In this document: positions 41,777 to 50,442 of the stretch, one piece after another
Numbering within the stretch: position 1 is the first letter of the stretch
How the letters are laid out: every line of letters starts with the position of its first letter
Source: Peribacillus sp044761665
GTDB taxonomy: Bacteria; Bacillota; Bacilli; Bacillales; DSM-1321
Direction of reading: 5' to 3'
Assembly: GCF_044761665.1 (NCBI RefSeq)
Contig: NZ_JBIWCW010000008.1
Location: 62,001 to 126,000 of the forward strand
Length of the DNA: 64,000 nucleotides
Notes under the pieces: generated by a model
What the model was told of the DNA's origin: nothing
The model's input: the letters and a program-made list of their open reading frames with translations, nothing else
Databases searched by the model: none
Translations under genes and position numbers: made by a program

Positions 41777-43171
41777 GTGAATACGAACATTAATTCAATG
41801 CTAGCTTCTACATCGGTCACTCCAAAATTACAACCTAATCAAAGCCAAGGCTCAAATGCTCAATTTGGATCCGCTCTTCAATCGGCATTAACTTTGGAAA
41901 CGGACTCAGTAAATATTATGGATACAGAATCTCTTACTCTTTCCGATGAAAAACTCTCCACACTTAAGGATTTGGTGGATTTCTTGAAACAAACCAGCTT
42001 AAGTGATCTTGAAGAAGGAATAGCGGATGAGGATTTGTTAATAAATGATTCTTCAAGCTCAGGAGCATTACTTTTACAGGTACTGAAAGGTCTTACCGGC
42101 GATGATTCTAGACTTGAGGATTTTTTTAAAAGTATCGATGAACTTGATTTAAATCAAGAGCAGGAAGAGGAGATATCACTCGACTCTCAAAGTCTTCTCG
42201 GTGCGAATGTCATGGAACTATACACAATCCTCAAACAAGTTGCATCTTTGAGCGAAGAAGAGTGGCAACAGCTACCCATAGAAGGGACCGCTAACCTTTT
42301 AAAACTGGTGAAAGTACAGGAACTTCTATTAGAAAATAAAGATATTACACAAGATGAGGCATCCCTCCAGAAGCAAGTGAAGAATGTGCTTGAAGGAATA
42401 ACAGGAAAGCTTGAAAAATGGATGTCTAATGAGCAACAGAAAAAAAGCGGAGAAATTGATTTTTCAGTTCTAGTGGACAAAGGGCAGAATAAATCCCTTG
42501 AAACGGTGAGGAATGCATTTTCTAGAATAGTAGAGGCTGAAAAAGCAGGAAATAAACAAGGCCTGGGATTACCATTCCAAATTGTAAAGCCAACTCAGTT
42601 TAAGTTCACTCTCAGTAATAATGGACAGGCAGATGGACCTGCTGTTCTGAATACAGAGGAAAACACCAACCTAAATCCAAATGTTCCCGTTCAAATGAGC
42701 AAGATAGAACAATTGGTCTTGACAGCTTCCAAAGGTGGACAGACTGTCAATCAGGATGAATTCATCAAGCAATTTGAATCTATTTTGAACAAATCTAATT
42801 TCTCCGGAACTAATGGCGTAAATAAGCTATTAATCAGACTGAACCCTGAACATCTGGGCTCGCTCAGAATTGAATTGATTCAAAAAGATGGGATGATGAC
42901 AGCAAGGATCTTGGCCGCTACAGCACAAGCAAAGGATATGCTGGACAACCAGGTTCAAGGCTTAAAGCAAGCCTTTAGCGGTCAAAACGTTCAAATTGAA
43001 AAAATTGAAATAGCACAAACCTTCAACTCTTTCAATTCAGAGAAATTCAGCCAGAAAGAGGCAGAGGATCAAAGTAGACAGCAACAAGAAAGTAAGCAAG
43101 AAAGTAAGGAAGAATCGGATGGTGAATTTACAGGTTCTTTTGCGGAAGCTCTGTTAAATATGGAAGTGTAG
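41777..43171 (+). CDS. fliK: FliK, hook-length control protein
   Basis: 464 aa from GTG at 41777, since GGAGGTG at 41761-41767 is correctly placed for it; a GTG at 41765 lies in that site. The N-terminal two-thirds is Ser/Gln/Asn/Glu-rich and poorly conserved, like a molecular ruler. The C-terminal Flg_hook domain contains 'NKLLIRLNPEHLGSLRIELIQKDGMMTARILA' and 'LKQAFSGQNVQIEKIEIAQTFNSF'. It is secreted during hook growth and triggers FlhB to switch substrates. Confidence 0.95.
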   Translation: MNTNINSMLASTSVTPKLQPNQSQGSNAQFGSALQSALTLETDSVNIMDTESLTLSDEKLSTLKDLVDFLKQTSLSDLEEGIADEDLLINDSSSSGALLLQVLKGLTGDDSRLEDFFKSIDELDLNQEQEEEISLDSQSLLGANVMELYTILKQVASLSEEEWQQLPIEGTANLLKLVKVQELLLENKDITQDEASLQKQVKNVLEGITGKLEKWMSNEQQKKSGEIDFSVLVDKGQNKSLETVRNAFSRIVEAEKAGNKQGLGLPFQIVKPTQFKFTLSNNGQADGPAVLNTEENTNLNPNVPVQMSKIEQLVLTASKGGQTVNQDEFIKQFESILNKSNFSGTNGVNKLLIRLNPEHLGSLRIELIQKDGMMTARILAATAQAKDMLDNQVQGLKQAFSGQNVQIEKIEIAQTFNSFNSEKFSQKEAEDQSRQQQESKQESKEESDGEFTGSFAEALLNMEV

Positions 43172-43179
43172 GTGAAGAG

Positions 43180-43815
43180 ATGACGACAATTGACACATCA
43201 TTAATGTTATCAAACTATCAAACTGAAACAAGAAAAACGGGTGACGCACTAGGGAAAGATGATTTCCTGAAATTATTGCTAACCCAGTTGCAAAACCAAG
43301 ATCCTTCAAGCCCAATGGACAATTCAGAGTTTATCGCACAAATGGCCACTTTTTCATCATTAGAACAGATGGTGAATATCGGGACCAAAATGGATGTGTT
43401 GATAGGAGCTAATCAGCAAACTAGTTTAATGAATTATAACTCCTTTGTTGGTAAAGAAGTGACCTGGCATAAACTCGATGAGGGTGATGAGAACCTTGCT
43501 ATTGAAGAAGGGACAGGCATCGTGGATTCAATTCAATTTAAAGGAGATAAAGTTTATTTCCTTTTAGAGGATGGGACGAAACTCGAACCGGCGAATATTT
43601 CAGCCATGAAGCAGACAGGGACTGGGGCGAACAGCCTGACGACGGCAAGCGAACTGATTGGTAAAAAGGTCAGTTGGAATGATGAAATAAACGGGGAACA
43701 GTCGGCCATCGTCACTTCGGTATCGATGAATCATGGTAAGCTGCAAATCGAAGTGAATGATGAAACAGGCACAAAATTAACTAGAGAGCAATTGATCAAA
43801 ATAGCTGGCGCTTAA
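43180..43815 (+). CDS. flgD: FlgD, hook-capping protein (long form)
   Basis: 211 aa. ATG after GTAGGTGAAGAG. The conserved FlgD N-terminus is clear: 'LGKDDFLKLLLTQLQNQDPSSPMDNSEFIAQMATFSSLEQMVNI'. After it there are two similar SH3-like segments ('NSFVGKEVTWHKLDEGDE' and 'SELIGKKVSWNDEINGEQ'), giving a longer C-terminus than the short FlgD of B. subtilis. It caps the growing hook and helps FlgE assemble. Confidence 0.96.
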   Translation: MTTIDTSLMLSNYQTETRKTGDALGKDDFLKLLLTQLQNQDPSSPMDNSEFIAQMATFSSLEQMVNIGTKMDVLIGANQQTSLMNYNSFVGKEVTWHKLDEGDENLAIEEGTGIVDSIQFKGDKVYFLLEDGTKLEPANISAMKQTGTGANSLTTASELIGKKVSWNDEINGEQSAIVTSVSMNHGKLQIEVNDETGTKLTREQLIKIAGA

Positions 43816-43826
43816 GGAGCGGACCA

Positions 43827-44207
43827 ATGAATAAACTAGGCTTTCAAGTAAATTCCGCTCAAGCGACACCACTGATGAAATCACCCTTGAGACAAAGGAA
43901 AGCGACCCAGCAAGGATTTCAACAGCATTTTGAAACAGCTGTAGCCCTTGAAAAACTTACAATCAGTAAACACGCCCAAATGCGGATGAATCAAAGAAAA
44001 ATAGAAATAAATCAGCAAACTTGGGACCGAATTGCCGATAAAGCAATTGAAGCCAAAAAAATGGGGGTGACCGAGTCACTCATCATCACCGATAATGCGG
44101 CGCTCGTTATCAGCACGAAAAATAACATAGTCATCACAGTCATGGACCGAGATGAAGCATCGTCTCAAATTTTTACAAATATCAATGGAACCATATTATT
44201 GGATTAA
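43827..44207 (+). CDS. Flagellar operon protein, TIGR02530-type
   Basis: 126 aa. It has the family's features: a variable N-terminus, then 'LTISKHAQMRMNQRKIEINQQTWDRIADKAIEAKKMGVTESLIITDNAALVISTKNNIVITVMDRDE'. This family ('flagellar operon protein') occurs between flgD and flgE in many Firmicutes but is not in the B. subtilis operon as I know it. It may act in hook assembly; no catalytic motif is seen. It lies 11 bases after flgD, and 77 bases with a GGGCCGGCCC palindrome (44209-44218) separate it from flgE. Confidence 0.88.
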   Translation: MNKLGFQVNSAQATPLMKSPLRQRKATQQGFQQHFETAVALEKLTISKHAQMRMNQRKIEINQQTWDRIADKAIEAKKMGVTESLIITDNAALVISTKNNIVITVMDRDEASSQIFTNINGTILLD

Positions 44208-44284
44208 TGGGCCGGCCCTAGTATAGGAAGCCTTGACTGTGGAATGACAGAAGCAGTCGCTAAAATGAAAGGGGAACGTTTAAT

Positions 44285-45466
44285 ATGCTTCGTTCAATGT
44301 ACTCAGGAATCAGTGGGTTAAAAAACTTACAAACAAAATTAGATGTCATCGGGAATAATGTCGCCAATGTAAACACCTATGGTTTTAAGAAAAGTCGGGT
44401 CACTTTCAGCGATACGATGAACCAAACAATATCAGGTGCTAGTGCTGCAACAGAAAATAGGGGTGGAACCAACTCCAAGCAAGTTGGTTTAGGATCTACC
44501 ATCGCAACGATTGACACGATTCATAGTCAATCAAGCTTGCAAACTACTGGGCGTGACCTTGACTTGGCTGTTTCCGGTGACGGTTATTTTGTGGTCAAGC
44601 AAGGGGATGCCTTATCGTATACTCGTGCCGGGAACTTCTATTTAGATGACAATGGAACTCTCGTAAACTCGAGTGGGTCGAAAGTGCAAGCCTACCAAGT
44701 TGATGCAAATGGAAATACTTCAAATGCTATCGGAGACGTGGCAGTAAACGTTAATGCGGTATTACCGGCAGTAAAAACTACTACAGTAACGGTGAGTGAG
44801 AATTTAGCAGCAGATGCTATTGATGGATCAGTATTCAGCCAACAAATAAAAGTCATTGATGCCAAAGGAGAAGAACAAGCAAAAACTGTTTATTTCCAAA
44901 AATCGGCTACACCGAATGAGTGGAAGGTATACCTTGATCAAGATCCAACAGATACTTCTGTCACAGCAACTCTATTTACTACTCTAACTTTTGAAAACGG
45001 CAATTACAAGACTGGTAATAAAACAGATACCACCATAAGTTATGATTTCAAAAATCTTACCCAAGTACCTGGAACAACAACAGCACTCGTCAACCCAAAT
45101 GGGAATAAAGAAGGAAAACTGGAAAGCTTTAATTTCGGCTCATCAGGCGAAATTAATGGGATATACTCCAACGGGAAGATTGTAACATTGGGGCAGTTAG
45201 CAATCGCTAAGTTCTCTAACGCCTCAGGTTTAACTAAATCCGGTGGTAGCACATTCCAAGAATCGATTAACTCAGGTACGGCAAATATCGGTATTGCTGG
45301 GGATGGCCGAGGAACGATTGCATCCAATTCACTAGAAATGTCGAATGTCGATTTATCCGAGGAGTTCACGGAGATGATTGTTGCTCAGCGTGGTTTCCAA
45401 TCGAATTCACGAATCATCACGACATCTGATGAAATCCTGCAAGAATTGGTTAACTTAAAACGATAG
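44285..45466 (+). CDS. flgE: FlgE, flagellar hook protein
   Basis: 393 aa, with AAAGGGGAACG upstream. The N-terminal 'MLRSMYSGISGLKNLQTKLDVIGNNVANVNTYGFKKSRVTFSD' and C-terminal 'LEMSNVDLSEEFTEMIVAQRGFQSNSRIITTSDEILQELVNLKR' are the paired helices of hook-rod proteins. The middle FlgE D1/D2 part is larger than in the 264-aa B. subtilis hook protein. It polymerises as the universal joint between rod and filament. Confidence 0.97.
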   Translation: MLRSMYSGISGLKNLQTKLDVIGNNVANVNTYGFKKSRVTFSDTMNQTISGASAATENRGGTNSKQVGLGSTIATIDTIHSQSSLQTTGRDLDLAVSGDGYFVVKQGDALSYTRAGNFYLDDNGTLVNSSGSKVQAYQVDANGNTSNAIGDVAVNVNAVLPAVKTTTVTVSENLAADAIDGSVFSQQIKVIDAKGEEQAKTVYFQKSATPNEWKVYLDQDPTDTSVTATLFTTLTFENGNYKTGNKTDTTISYDFKNLTQVPGTTTALVNPNGNKEGKLESFNFGSSGEINGIYSNGKIVTLGQLAIAKFSNASGLTKSGGSTFQESINSGTANIGIAGDGRGTIASNSLEMSNVDLSEEFTEMIVAQRGFQSNSRIITTSDEILQELVNLKR

Positions 45467-45479
45467 GTTAAGGGAGGGA

Positions 45480-45508
45480 GGAGCCAGGTGCTGATTTGCT
45501 CTGGCTCC
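45480..45508 (+). promoter_or_regulatory. Hairpin at the swrD translation start
   Basis: GGAGCCAG (45480-45487) and CTGGCTCC (45501-45508) form a perfect 8-bp stem with a 13-nt loop. It lies directly after the SD-like GGGAGGG (45473-45479) and encloses the only TTG start candidate in the loop. Confidence 0.8.
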
Positions 45509-45732
45509 TACATATTATTATTAAAGTCACGAGGCTGAATGGCAAAAGCTTTCATATCAATGCATTGTACATAGATACGGTCGAGTCGTTGCCGGATACA
45601 ACCATCACTTTTACAAATGGCAAGAAAATTGTGGTGCTCGAGAAGGAAGAAGAAATGATTCAAGCCATCATTCATTTTTATCGGAGTGTGAATGTTCTAG
45701 GATTTCACAAAGGGGGGGAGGAAAGAGTATGA
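45496..45732 (+). CDS. swrD: SwrD (YlzI), swarming motility protein
   Basis: 78 aa if started at TTG 45496. The family N-terminus M-I-K-x-T-R-L-N-G aligns with codons from ATT 45517, so translation may begin there (71 aa). There is no ATG or GTG in frame. The body is clear SwrD/FlbD: 'KVTRLNGKSFHINALYIDTVESLPDTTITFTNGKKIVVLEKEEEMIQAIIHFYRSV'. SwrD raises flagellar power for swarming in B. subtilis. It overlaps the fliL start by four bases. A hairpin and an SD-like run precede it. Confidence 0.88.
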   Translation: MLWLLHIIIKVTRLNGKSFHINALYIDTVESLPDTTITFTNGKKIVVLEKEEEMIQAIIHFYRSVNVLGFHKGGEERV

Positions 45733-46157
45733 AAAAAAAGCTATTGACGATTATATTGATTATGCTGGTGGCGATTTCCCTAGTTGGCGTCATAGCGGTC
45801 GTGGTTGTTACGAAATTATCTGAACCCGCATCTACTGAGGATAAGCCCAGCATAGATGAGATTGTTGAATCTTCTGTTGAAATTCCTGAAATTACGACGA
45901 ATCTAGCTGGCAATGATTATATTAAAATCTCATTTATGGTCCAGACAGATAATAAAAAGGCTAAAGAAGAGTTGGAAAAAAGAAACTTTCAGGTGAAAAA
46001 TATCATCATTACCGAATTGTCTGAAATGAAAGCGCAGGAGTTAACAGGTAAAAAGGGCAAGGAAAAACTTCAGAATACGCTAAGGACTAAAATTAATGAA
46101 TTAATGGAAGAAGGAAAAGTTGAAAAGGTTTATATAACCTCCTCGATTCTTCAATAA
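45729..46157 (+). CDS. fliL: FliL, basal-body-associated protein
   Basis: 142 aa. ATG after GGGGGAGGAAAGAG. A single N-terminal helix (about 5-28), then the FliL domain 'ITTNLAGNDYIKISFMVQTDNKKAKEELEKR' and 'LRTKINELMEEGKVEKVYITSSILQ'. It associates with stators (MotAB) and supports torque, especially on surfaces. It follows swrD with overlap. Confidence 0.95.
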   Translation: MKKKLLTIILIMLVAISLVGVIAVVVVTKLSEPASTEDKPSIDEIVESSVEIPEITTNLAGNDYIKISFMVQTDNKKAKEELEKRNFQVKNIIITELSEMKAQELTGKKGKEKLQNTLRTKINELMEEGKVEKVYITSSILQ

Positions 46158-46210
46158 GAACACCCTGACTTCATTAAATTAAGAAGGGGAAGTTTTGGAG
46201 GTGAATGCAA

Positions 46211-47209
46211 ATGTCCGGGGAAATATTATCACAAAATGAAATTGATGCATTACTCTCAGCCATTTCTACTGGAGAAATGGATGCGGACGATTTAAAGAAA
46301 GAGGAAATAGAAAAAAGGGTGAAAGTGTACGACTTCAAAAGGGCGCTTCGTTTCTCGAAGGACCAAATCAGGAGCTTGACAAGGATCCATGATAATTTCG
46401 CACGGCTGTTGACAACTTATTTTTCAGCACAGCTAAGGACCTATGTCCAAATATCGGTTGCTTCGGCTGATCAAATCCCCTATGAAGAGTTTATACGGTC
46501 GATACCAAAAATGACAATTTTGAATGTGTTCGAGGTCCCACCGTTGGATGGCCGCATCATACTTGAGGTCAATCCAAATATTGCGTATTCCATGATGGAT
46601 CGTGTTTTGGGTGGCAGGGGTGTCAGTGCCAATAAAGTCGACAGTCTGACGGAAATCGAAACGAAAATCATGTCGAATCTCTTTGAGAAGGCTTTTGAAA
46701 ATTTACAAGAGGCCTGGGAAACGATTGTCGAAATCGAACCCGTGATGACGGAATTCGAAGTGAATCCTCAATTTTTACAACTAGTTTCACCCAATGATAC
46801 AGTTGTCGTCATTTCGTTGAATACCCAAATAGGTGAAACAAGCGGAATGATCAATATATGTATACCGCACGTCGTATTAGAACCGATTATACCGAAGTTA
46901 TCTGCTCACTACTGGATGGAAACTTCCCAAAAAGTAAGACTGCCTGAAGAAATCAAGATTTTGGAAACGCGTATTAGGAATTCCGACCTGCCGATTATAT
47001 CTGAGCTTGGAACCACTGATATTACCATTCAGGATTTTCTGCTACTCGATGTAGGTGATGTTATCGATTTAAATCAGGCAATCGATGAACCTTTACTAAT
47101 TAAAGTTGGAGGCATTCCAAAATATAGTGGACAACCAGGCAAAATAGGTAAAAAACACGCCATCCAGATTCTTGATATTTTGAAAGGGGGAGACGAAGAT
47201 GGTAAGTGA
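46211..47209 (+). CDS. fliM: FliM, motor switch C-ring protein
   Basis: 332 aa from the ATG at 46211, which has GGAGGTG 8 nt upstream and gives the family start MSGEILSQNEIDALLSAI (the CheY-P binding helix). The ATG at 46205 is too close to the ribosome site. The GGxG middle domain contains 'YDFKRALRFSKDQIRSLTRIHDNFARLL' and 'MMDRVLGGRG'. A C-terminal SpoA domain follows. It overlaps fliY by 11 bases. Confidence 0.97.
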   Translation: MSGEILSQNEIDALLSAISTGEMDADDLKKEEIEKRVKVYDFKRALRFSKDQIRSLTRIHDNFARLLTTYFSAQLRTYVQISVASADQIPYEEFIRSIPKMTILNVFEVPPLDGRIILEVNPNIAYSMMDRVLGGRGVSANKVDSLTEIETKIMSNLFEKAFENLQEAWETIVEIEPVMTEFEVNPQFLQLVSPNDTVVVISLNTQIGETSGMINICIPHVVLEPIIPKLSAHYWMETSQKVRLPEEIKILETRIRNSDLPIISELGTTDITIQDFLLLDVGDVIDLNQAIDEPLLIKVGGIPKYSGQPGKIGKKHAIQILDILKGGDEDGK

Positions 47210-48419
47210 TGAAATGCTTTCACAAGACGAAATAGATGCCCTTTTAAAAGGAACAGAAGATATAGAAGATGGGGGGAGCTCAATTTCGATTGACGATTAT
47301 TTATCCGAGATGGAACTGGATGCGTTGGGGGAAATTGGAAATATCTCTTTCGGAAGCTCAGCTACTGCATTATCCACTTTATTGAACCAGAAAGTGGATA
47401 TTACGACCCCAACCGTTACCATAATTGAAAAGGGTAAGATAGCTGAAGAGTTTCCACAGCCATATGTGGCCATACAAGTAAGGTACACAGAGGGATTTTC
47501 TGGAATCAATATGCTGGTCATCAAGCAAAGTGATGCAGCAATCATCGCTGATTTAATGCTTGGTGGTGATGGATTGAGTCCTTCAGATATGTTAGGTGAA
47601 ATCCAATTAAGTGCAGTCCAGGAAGCGATGAATCAAATGATGGGGTCCGCTGCGACTTCCATGTCGACCATCTTCAGCAAAAAGGTTGATATTTCACCGC
47701 CAAGCGTAGATTTACTCAATTTTCTTAACGGTGAAGGCGAAGATGCCATCCCAAACGAAGATTTATTTGCAAAGATATCGTTCCGTTTGCGCGTAGGTGA
47801 TCTGATTGATTCAAGTATTATGCAGTTATTGCCTTTAGAGTTTGCAAAAGGATTGGTCGATGAATTATTGAATGGGTCAGGTGAAAGTGAACCTGTTGAA
47901 CTCCAAAAAGAAATGGAACAACAGGTGGCTAATAGTCAGCCACAGAGCATTCCGACACAAGCTACGGCAGAATCACAGATTCCCATTTCAAATCAGTCGG
48001 CCCATGATCCATATGTACCCTATCAGGCACAACAGACGTATCAGATGCCAAATGAACCACAGCATTTTGGTGCGCCAACCGCATCCAATGGAAAACCTGT
48101 GAATGTACAGCCAGCTAGTTTCACAAGTTTTCAGCCTTACCAGCTTCAAGAATCGGAAACGAAGAACCTTAGCATGCTGATGGACATTCCTCTTCAAGTA
48201 ACAGTAGAGCTTGGAAGGACCAAACGTTCAGTCAAGGAAATCCTGGAATTGTCATCCGGTTCAATTATTGAATTGGATAAACTAGCCGGGGAACCTGTTG
48301 ATATACTTGTAAACAGCCGGTTAATCGCCAAAGGTGAGGTTGTTGTCATTGATGAAAACTTCGGTGTTCGAGTTACAGATATTATGAGCCAGAGCGACCG
48401 ATTAAAAAAAATTAGATAA
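47199..48419 (+). CDS. fliY: FliY, C-ring protein and CheY-P phosphatase
   Basis: 406 aa. The N-terminal 'MLSQDEIDALL' resembles the FliM CheY-binding helix. A CheC-like phosphatase domain with two ExxN motifs is visible ('LGEIGNISFGSSATALSTLL' and 'VQEAMNQMMGSAATSMSTIF'). A Gln/Pro-rich linker (about 225-310) leads to a FliN/SpoA domain ('MDIPLQVTVELGRTKRSVKEILELSSGSIIELDKLAGEPVDI'). It dephosphorylates CheY-P at the motor. Confidence 0.97.
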   Translation: MVSDEMLSQDEIDALLKGTEDIEDGGSSISIDDYLSEMELDALGEIGNISFGSSATALSTLLNQKVDITTPTVTIIEKGKIAEEFPQPYVAIQVRYTEGFSGINMLVIKQSDAAIIADLMLGGDGLSPSDMLGEIQLSAVQEAMNQMMGSAATSMSTIFSKKVDISPPSVDLLNFLNGEGEDAIPNEDLFAKISFRLRVGDLIDSSIMQLLPLEFAKGLVDELLNGSGESEPVELQKEMEQQVANSQPQSIPTQATAESQIPISNQSAHDPYVPYQAQQTYQMPNEPQHFGAPTASNGKPVNVQPASFTSFQPYQLQESETKNLSMLMDIPLQVTVELGRTKRSVKEILELSSGSIIELDKLAGEPVDILVNSRLIAKGEVVVIDENFGVRVTDIMSQSDRLKKIR

Positions 48420-48436
48420 ATTTGGGGGAAGAAAAA

Positions 48437-48799
48437 ATGGCAAATAGAATTTTAATTGTAGACGATGCAGCATTTATGAGAATGATGATTAAAGATATCC
48501 TTTCTAAAAATGGTTTTGAGATTGTAGGGGAAGCAGCAGACGGCGCCCAAGCAGTTGAGAAATATAAAGAAACCCACCCGGATCTAGTAACGATGGATAT
48601 CACCATGCCTGAAATGGATGGTATTACCGCATTAAAGGAAATTAAAAAGGTGAATCCTCAAGCTAAGGTCATCATGTGCTCCGCAATGGGACAACAAGCC
48701 ATGGTCATCGACGCAATCCAAGCGGGAGCTAAAGACTTCATCGTTAAACCTTTCCAGGCAGATCGCGTATTGGAAGCCATAAATAAAGCACTAAGCTAA
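48437..48799 (+). CDS. cheY: CheY, chemotaxis response regulator
   Basis: 120 aa from the ATG at 48437, after TTTGGGGGAAG. It is a single receiver domain with 'ILIVDDAAFMR', phospho-acceptor Asp54 in 'LVTMDITMPEMDG', and Lys in 'DFIVKPFQ'. CheY-P binds FliM/FliY and in Bacillus promotes counterclockwise running. It lies inside the switch-gene block, as in B. subtilis. Confidence 0.98.
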   Translation: MANRILIVDDAAFMRMMIKDILSKNGFEIVGEAADGAQAVEKYKETHPDLVTMDITMPEMDGITALKEIKKVNPQAKVIMCSAMGQQAMVIDAIQAGAKDFIVKPFQADRVLEAINKALS

Positions 48800-48818
48800 C
48801 TAAGAGGGTGTCTTCATA

Positions 48819-49493
48819 TTGTTTGCTTTTAAAAAGTGGCTTCAAGTTTCACTAGTGTTCACCTTGTTCTTTTGCGGGGCCATGCAAGCCAGTGCCGAAA
48901 ATCTGGATGACACAGTAAAGAAATTTTATGAGCCAGAAGATTCAAAAAAGGATAAAACCGATAAATCAAAAGGCTCTCATTCTAGTGACTCCCAATCTAC
49001 CGATCAAACAACAAATCCTGAAAAAGTGGGGATAACGGTTTGGGAGTTCCTCAGGATGATTCTCGCTACCATATTTGTGGTTGCGCTTCTCTATATAGTA
49101 TTGAGGTTTGTAGGGAAGAAAGGTAAAACGTATCAAAAAGCTAATTCGGTAGAGAACTTGGGAGGAACGAGCCTCGGGGCAAATCGATCCGTTCAACTTG
49201 TAAAGGTTGGCGGAAGGATTTTAGTTGTAGGGGTCGGCGAAAACATCCAACTGTTAAAGGAAATAGATGATCCAAAAGAATATGAACAGCTGATAGAAGA
49301 TTACAATGACAAAATGGACCAGATGATCCAACCAAGAGACCTTATGGCAAAGCTGAAAAGCAAATGGCTGAAAAAAAATGAAACCGAGACTACTAGTTTT
49401 TCCTCAGAGTTCAAGAGTCAGCTCGATCAAATGTCTAAAAGCAGGAAGAAGCTGTTGAACGAGCTTGATAGGAAAGGAAGAGACAAAGAATGA
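48819..49493 (+). CDS. fliO: FliO (FliZ), export-gate assembly protein
   Basis: 224 aa with a TTG start after AAGAGGGTG. A signal-like N-terminus (LQVSLVFTLFFCGAMQASAE) precedes an acidic/Ser-rich stretch, then a membrane helix at about 74-92 and the conserved cytoplasmic 'LGGTSLGANRSVQLVKVGGRILVVGVGENIQLLKEI'. A charged tail completes it. FliO helps the FliP ring assemble. It is called fliZ in B. subtilis. Confidence 0.93.
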   Translation: MFAFKKWLQVSLVFTLFFCGAMQASAENLDDTVKKFYEPEDSKKDKTDKSKGSHSSDSQSTDQTTNPEKVGITVWEFLRMILATIFVVALLYIVLRFVGKKGKTYQKANSVENLGGTSLGANRSVQLVKVGGRILVVGVGENIQLLKEIDDPKEYEQLIEDYNDKMDQMIQPRDLMAKLKSKWLKKNETETTSFSSEFKSQLDQMSKSRKKLLNELDRKGRDKE

Positions 49494-50155
49494 ATGAGTT
49501 CATGGAGTTTTTTAACAACAGTGATCCCTCTAGTGTCTCTACTTCCGTCAAGTTAGTCCTTCTGTTAACGGTTTTATCACTTGCACCGAGCATACTGATT
49601 TTAATGACATGTTTTACGAGGATCATCATCGTGCTCAGTTTTGTCAGGACATCACTAGCGACACAGCAAATGCCGCCGAACCAGGTACTGGTCGGCTTGG
49701 CTCTTTTCATGACTTTTTTCATCATGGCCCCCACGTTCCAGGAAGTGAATGAGAAAGCATTAACTCCTTTATTTAATGAAGAAATCGATTTAGAAGAGGC
49801 GTATGAGCAAGCGGCGATGCCCTTTAAGGAGTTTATGAGTGCTCATACGAGGCAGAAAGATCTGGCCTTGTTTCTAGACTATGCCAAGGTCAAACAGCCT
49901 GAAACGATACATGATATTCCCTTGACTGCCTTTGTACCAGCATTTGCAATCAGTGAGATTAAAACGGCGTTTCAAATAGGATTCATGATTTTCATCCCTT
50001 TTCTAGTGATTGATATGGTCATTGCAAGTGTCCTGATGTCAATGGGGATGATGATGTTACCGCCGGTCATGATTTCCCTTCCATTCAAGATCCTTCTCTT
50101 CATTCTTGTTGATGGTTGGTATTTAGTAGTGAAGTCGTTATTACAGAGTTTTTAA
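49490..50155 (+). CDS. fliP: FliP, flagellar export gate protein
   Basis: 221 aa starting in an overlap with fliO. Four helices; the hallmark 'MTCFTRIIIVLSFVRTSLATQQMPPNQVLVGLALFMTFFIM' and 'LTAFVPAFAISEIKTAFQIGFMIFIPFLVIDMVIASVLMSMGMMMLPPVMISLPFKILLFILVDGW' are unmistakable. It lacks an obvious cleavable signal peptide beyond the first helix. It forms the FliPQR pore core. Confidence 0.98.
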   Translation: MNEFMEFFNNSDPSSVSTSVKLVLLLTVLSLAPSILILMTCFTRIIIVLSFVRTSLATQQMPPNQVLVGLALFMTFFIMAPTFQEVNEKALTPLFNEEIDLEEAYEQAAMPFKEFMSAHTRQKDLALFLDYAKVKQPETIHDIPLTAFVPAFAISEIKTAFQIGFMIFIPFLVIDMVIASVLMSMGMMMLPPVMISLPFKILLFILVDGWYLVVKSLLQSF

Positions 50156-50169
50156 GCAGGTGAGAAAAG

Positions 50170-50439
50170 ATGAGTGCAGATTATGTTATTGATGTAGCCG
50201 AAAAAGGGATTTATATGGTGTTGATTATAGCTGGACCGCTGATGGTGATTGCTCTGGTCGTCGGGTTGCTAGTAAGTATCTTTCAGGCAACGACTCAGAT
50301 TCAGGAGCAGACATTGGCCTTCGTTCCAAAAATAGTGGCAGTTTTATTGGCGCTTATTTTACTCGCTCCATGGATGCTTAGCCATCTATTATCATATGCC
50401 AATGATATATTCGGTAATTTGAATCGATTTGTAGGTTAG
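50170..50439 (+). CDS. fliQ: FliQ, flagellar export gate protein
   Basis: 89 aa, two membrane helices separated by the conserved 'VSIFQATTQIQEQTLAFVPKIVAV'. ATG after CAGGTGAGAAAAG. It joins FliP and FliR in the pore. fliR begins three bases after its stop. Confidence 0.98.
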   Translation: MSADYVIDVAEKGIYMVLIIAGPLMVIALVVGLLVSIFQATTQIQEQTLAFVPKIVAVLLALILLAPWMLSHLLSYANDIFGNLNRFVG

Positions 50440-50442
50440 AGT

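Noticed and set aside
44209..44218. GGGCCGGCCC palindrome as a regulatory site
   Set aside because: It is an isolated 10-bp palindrome with no repeated copy or promoter beside it. It is noted only in the entry for the neighbouring gene.
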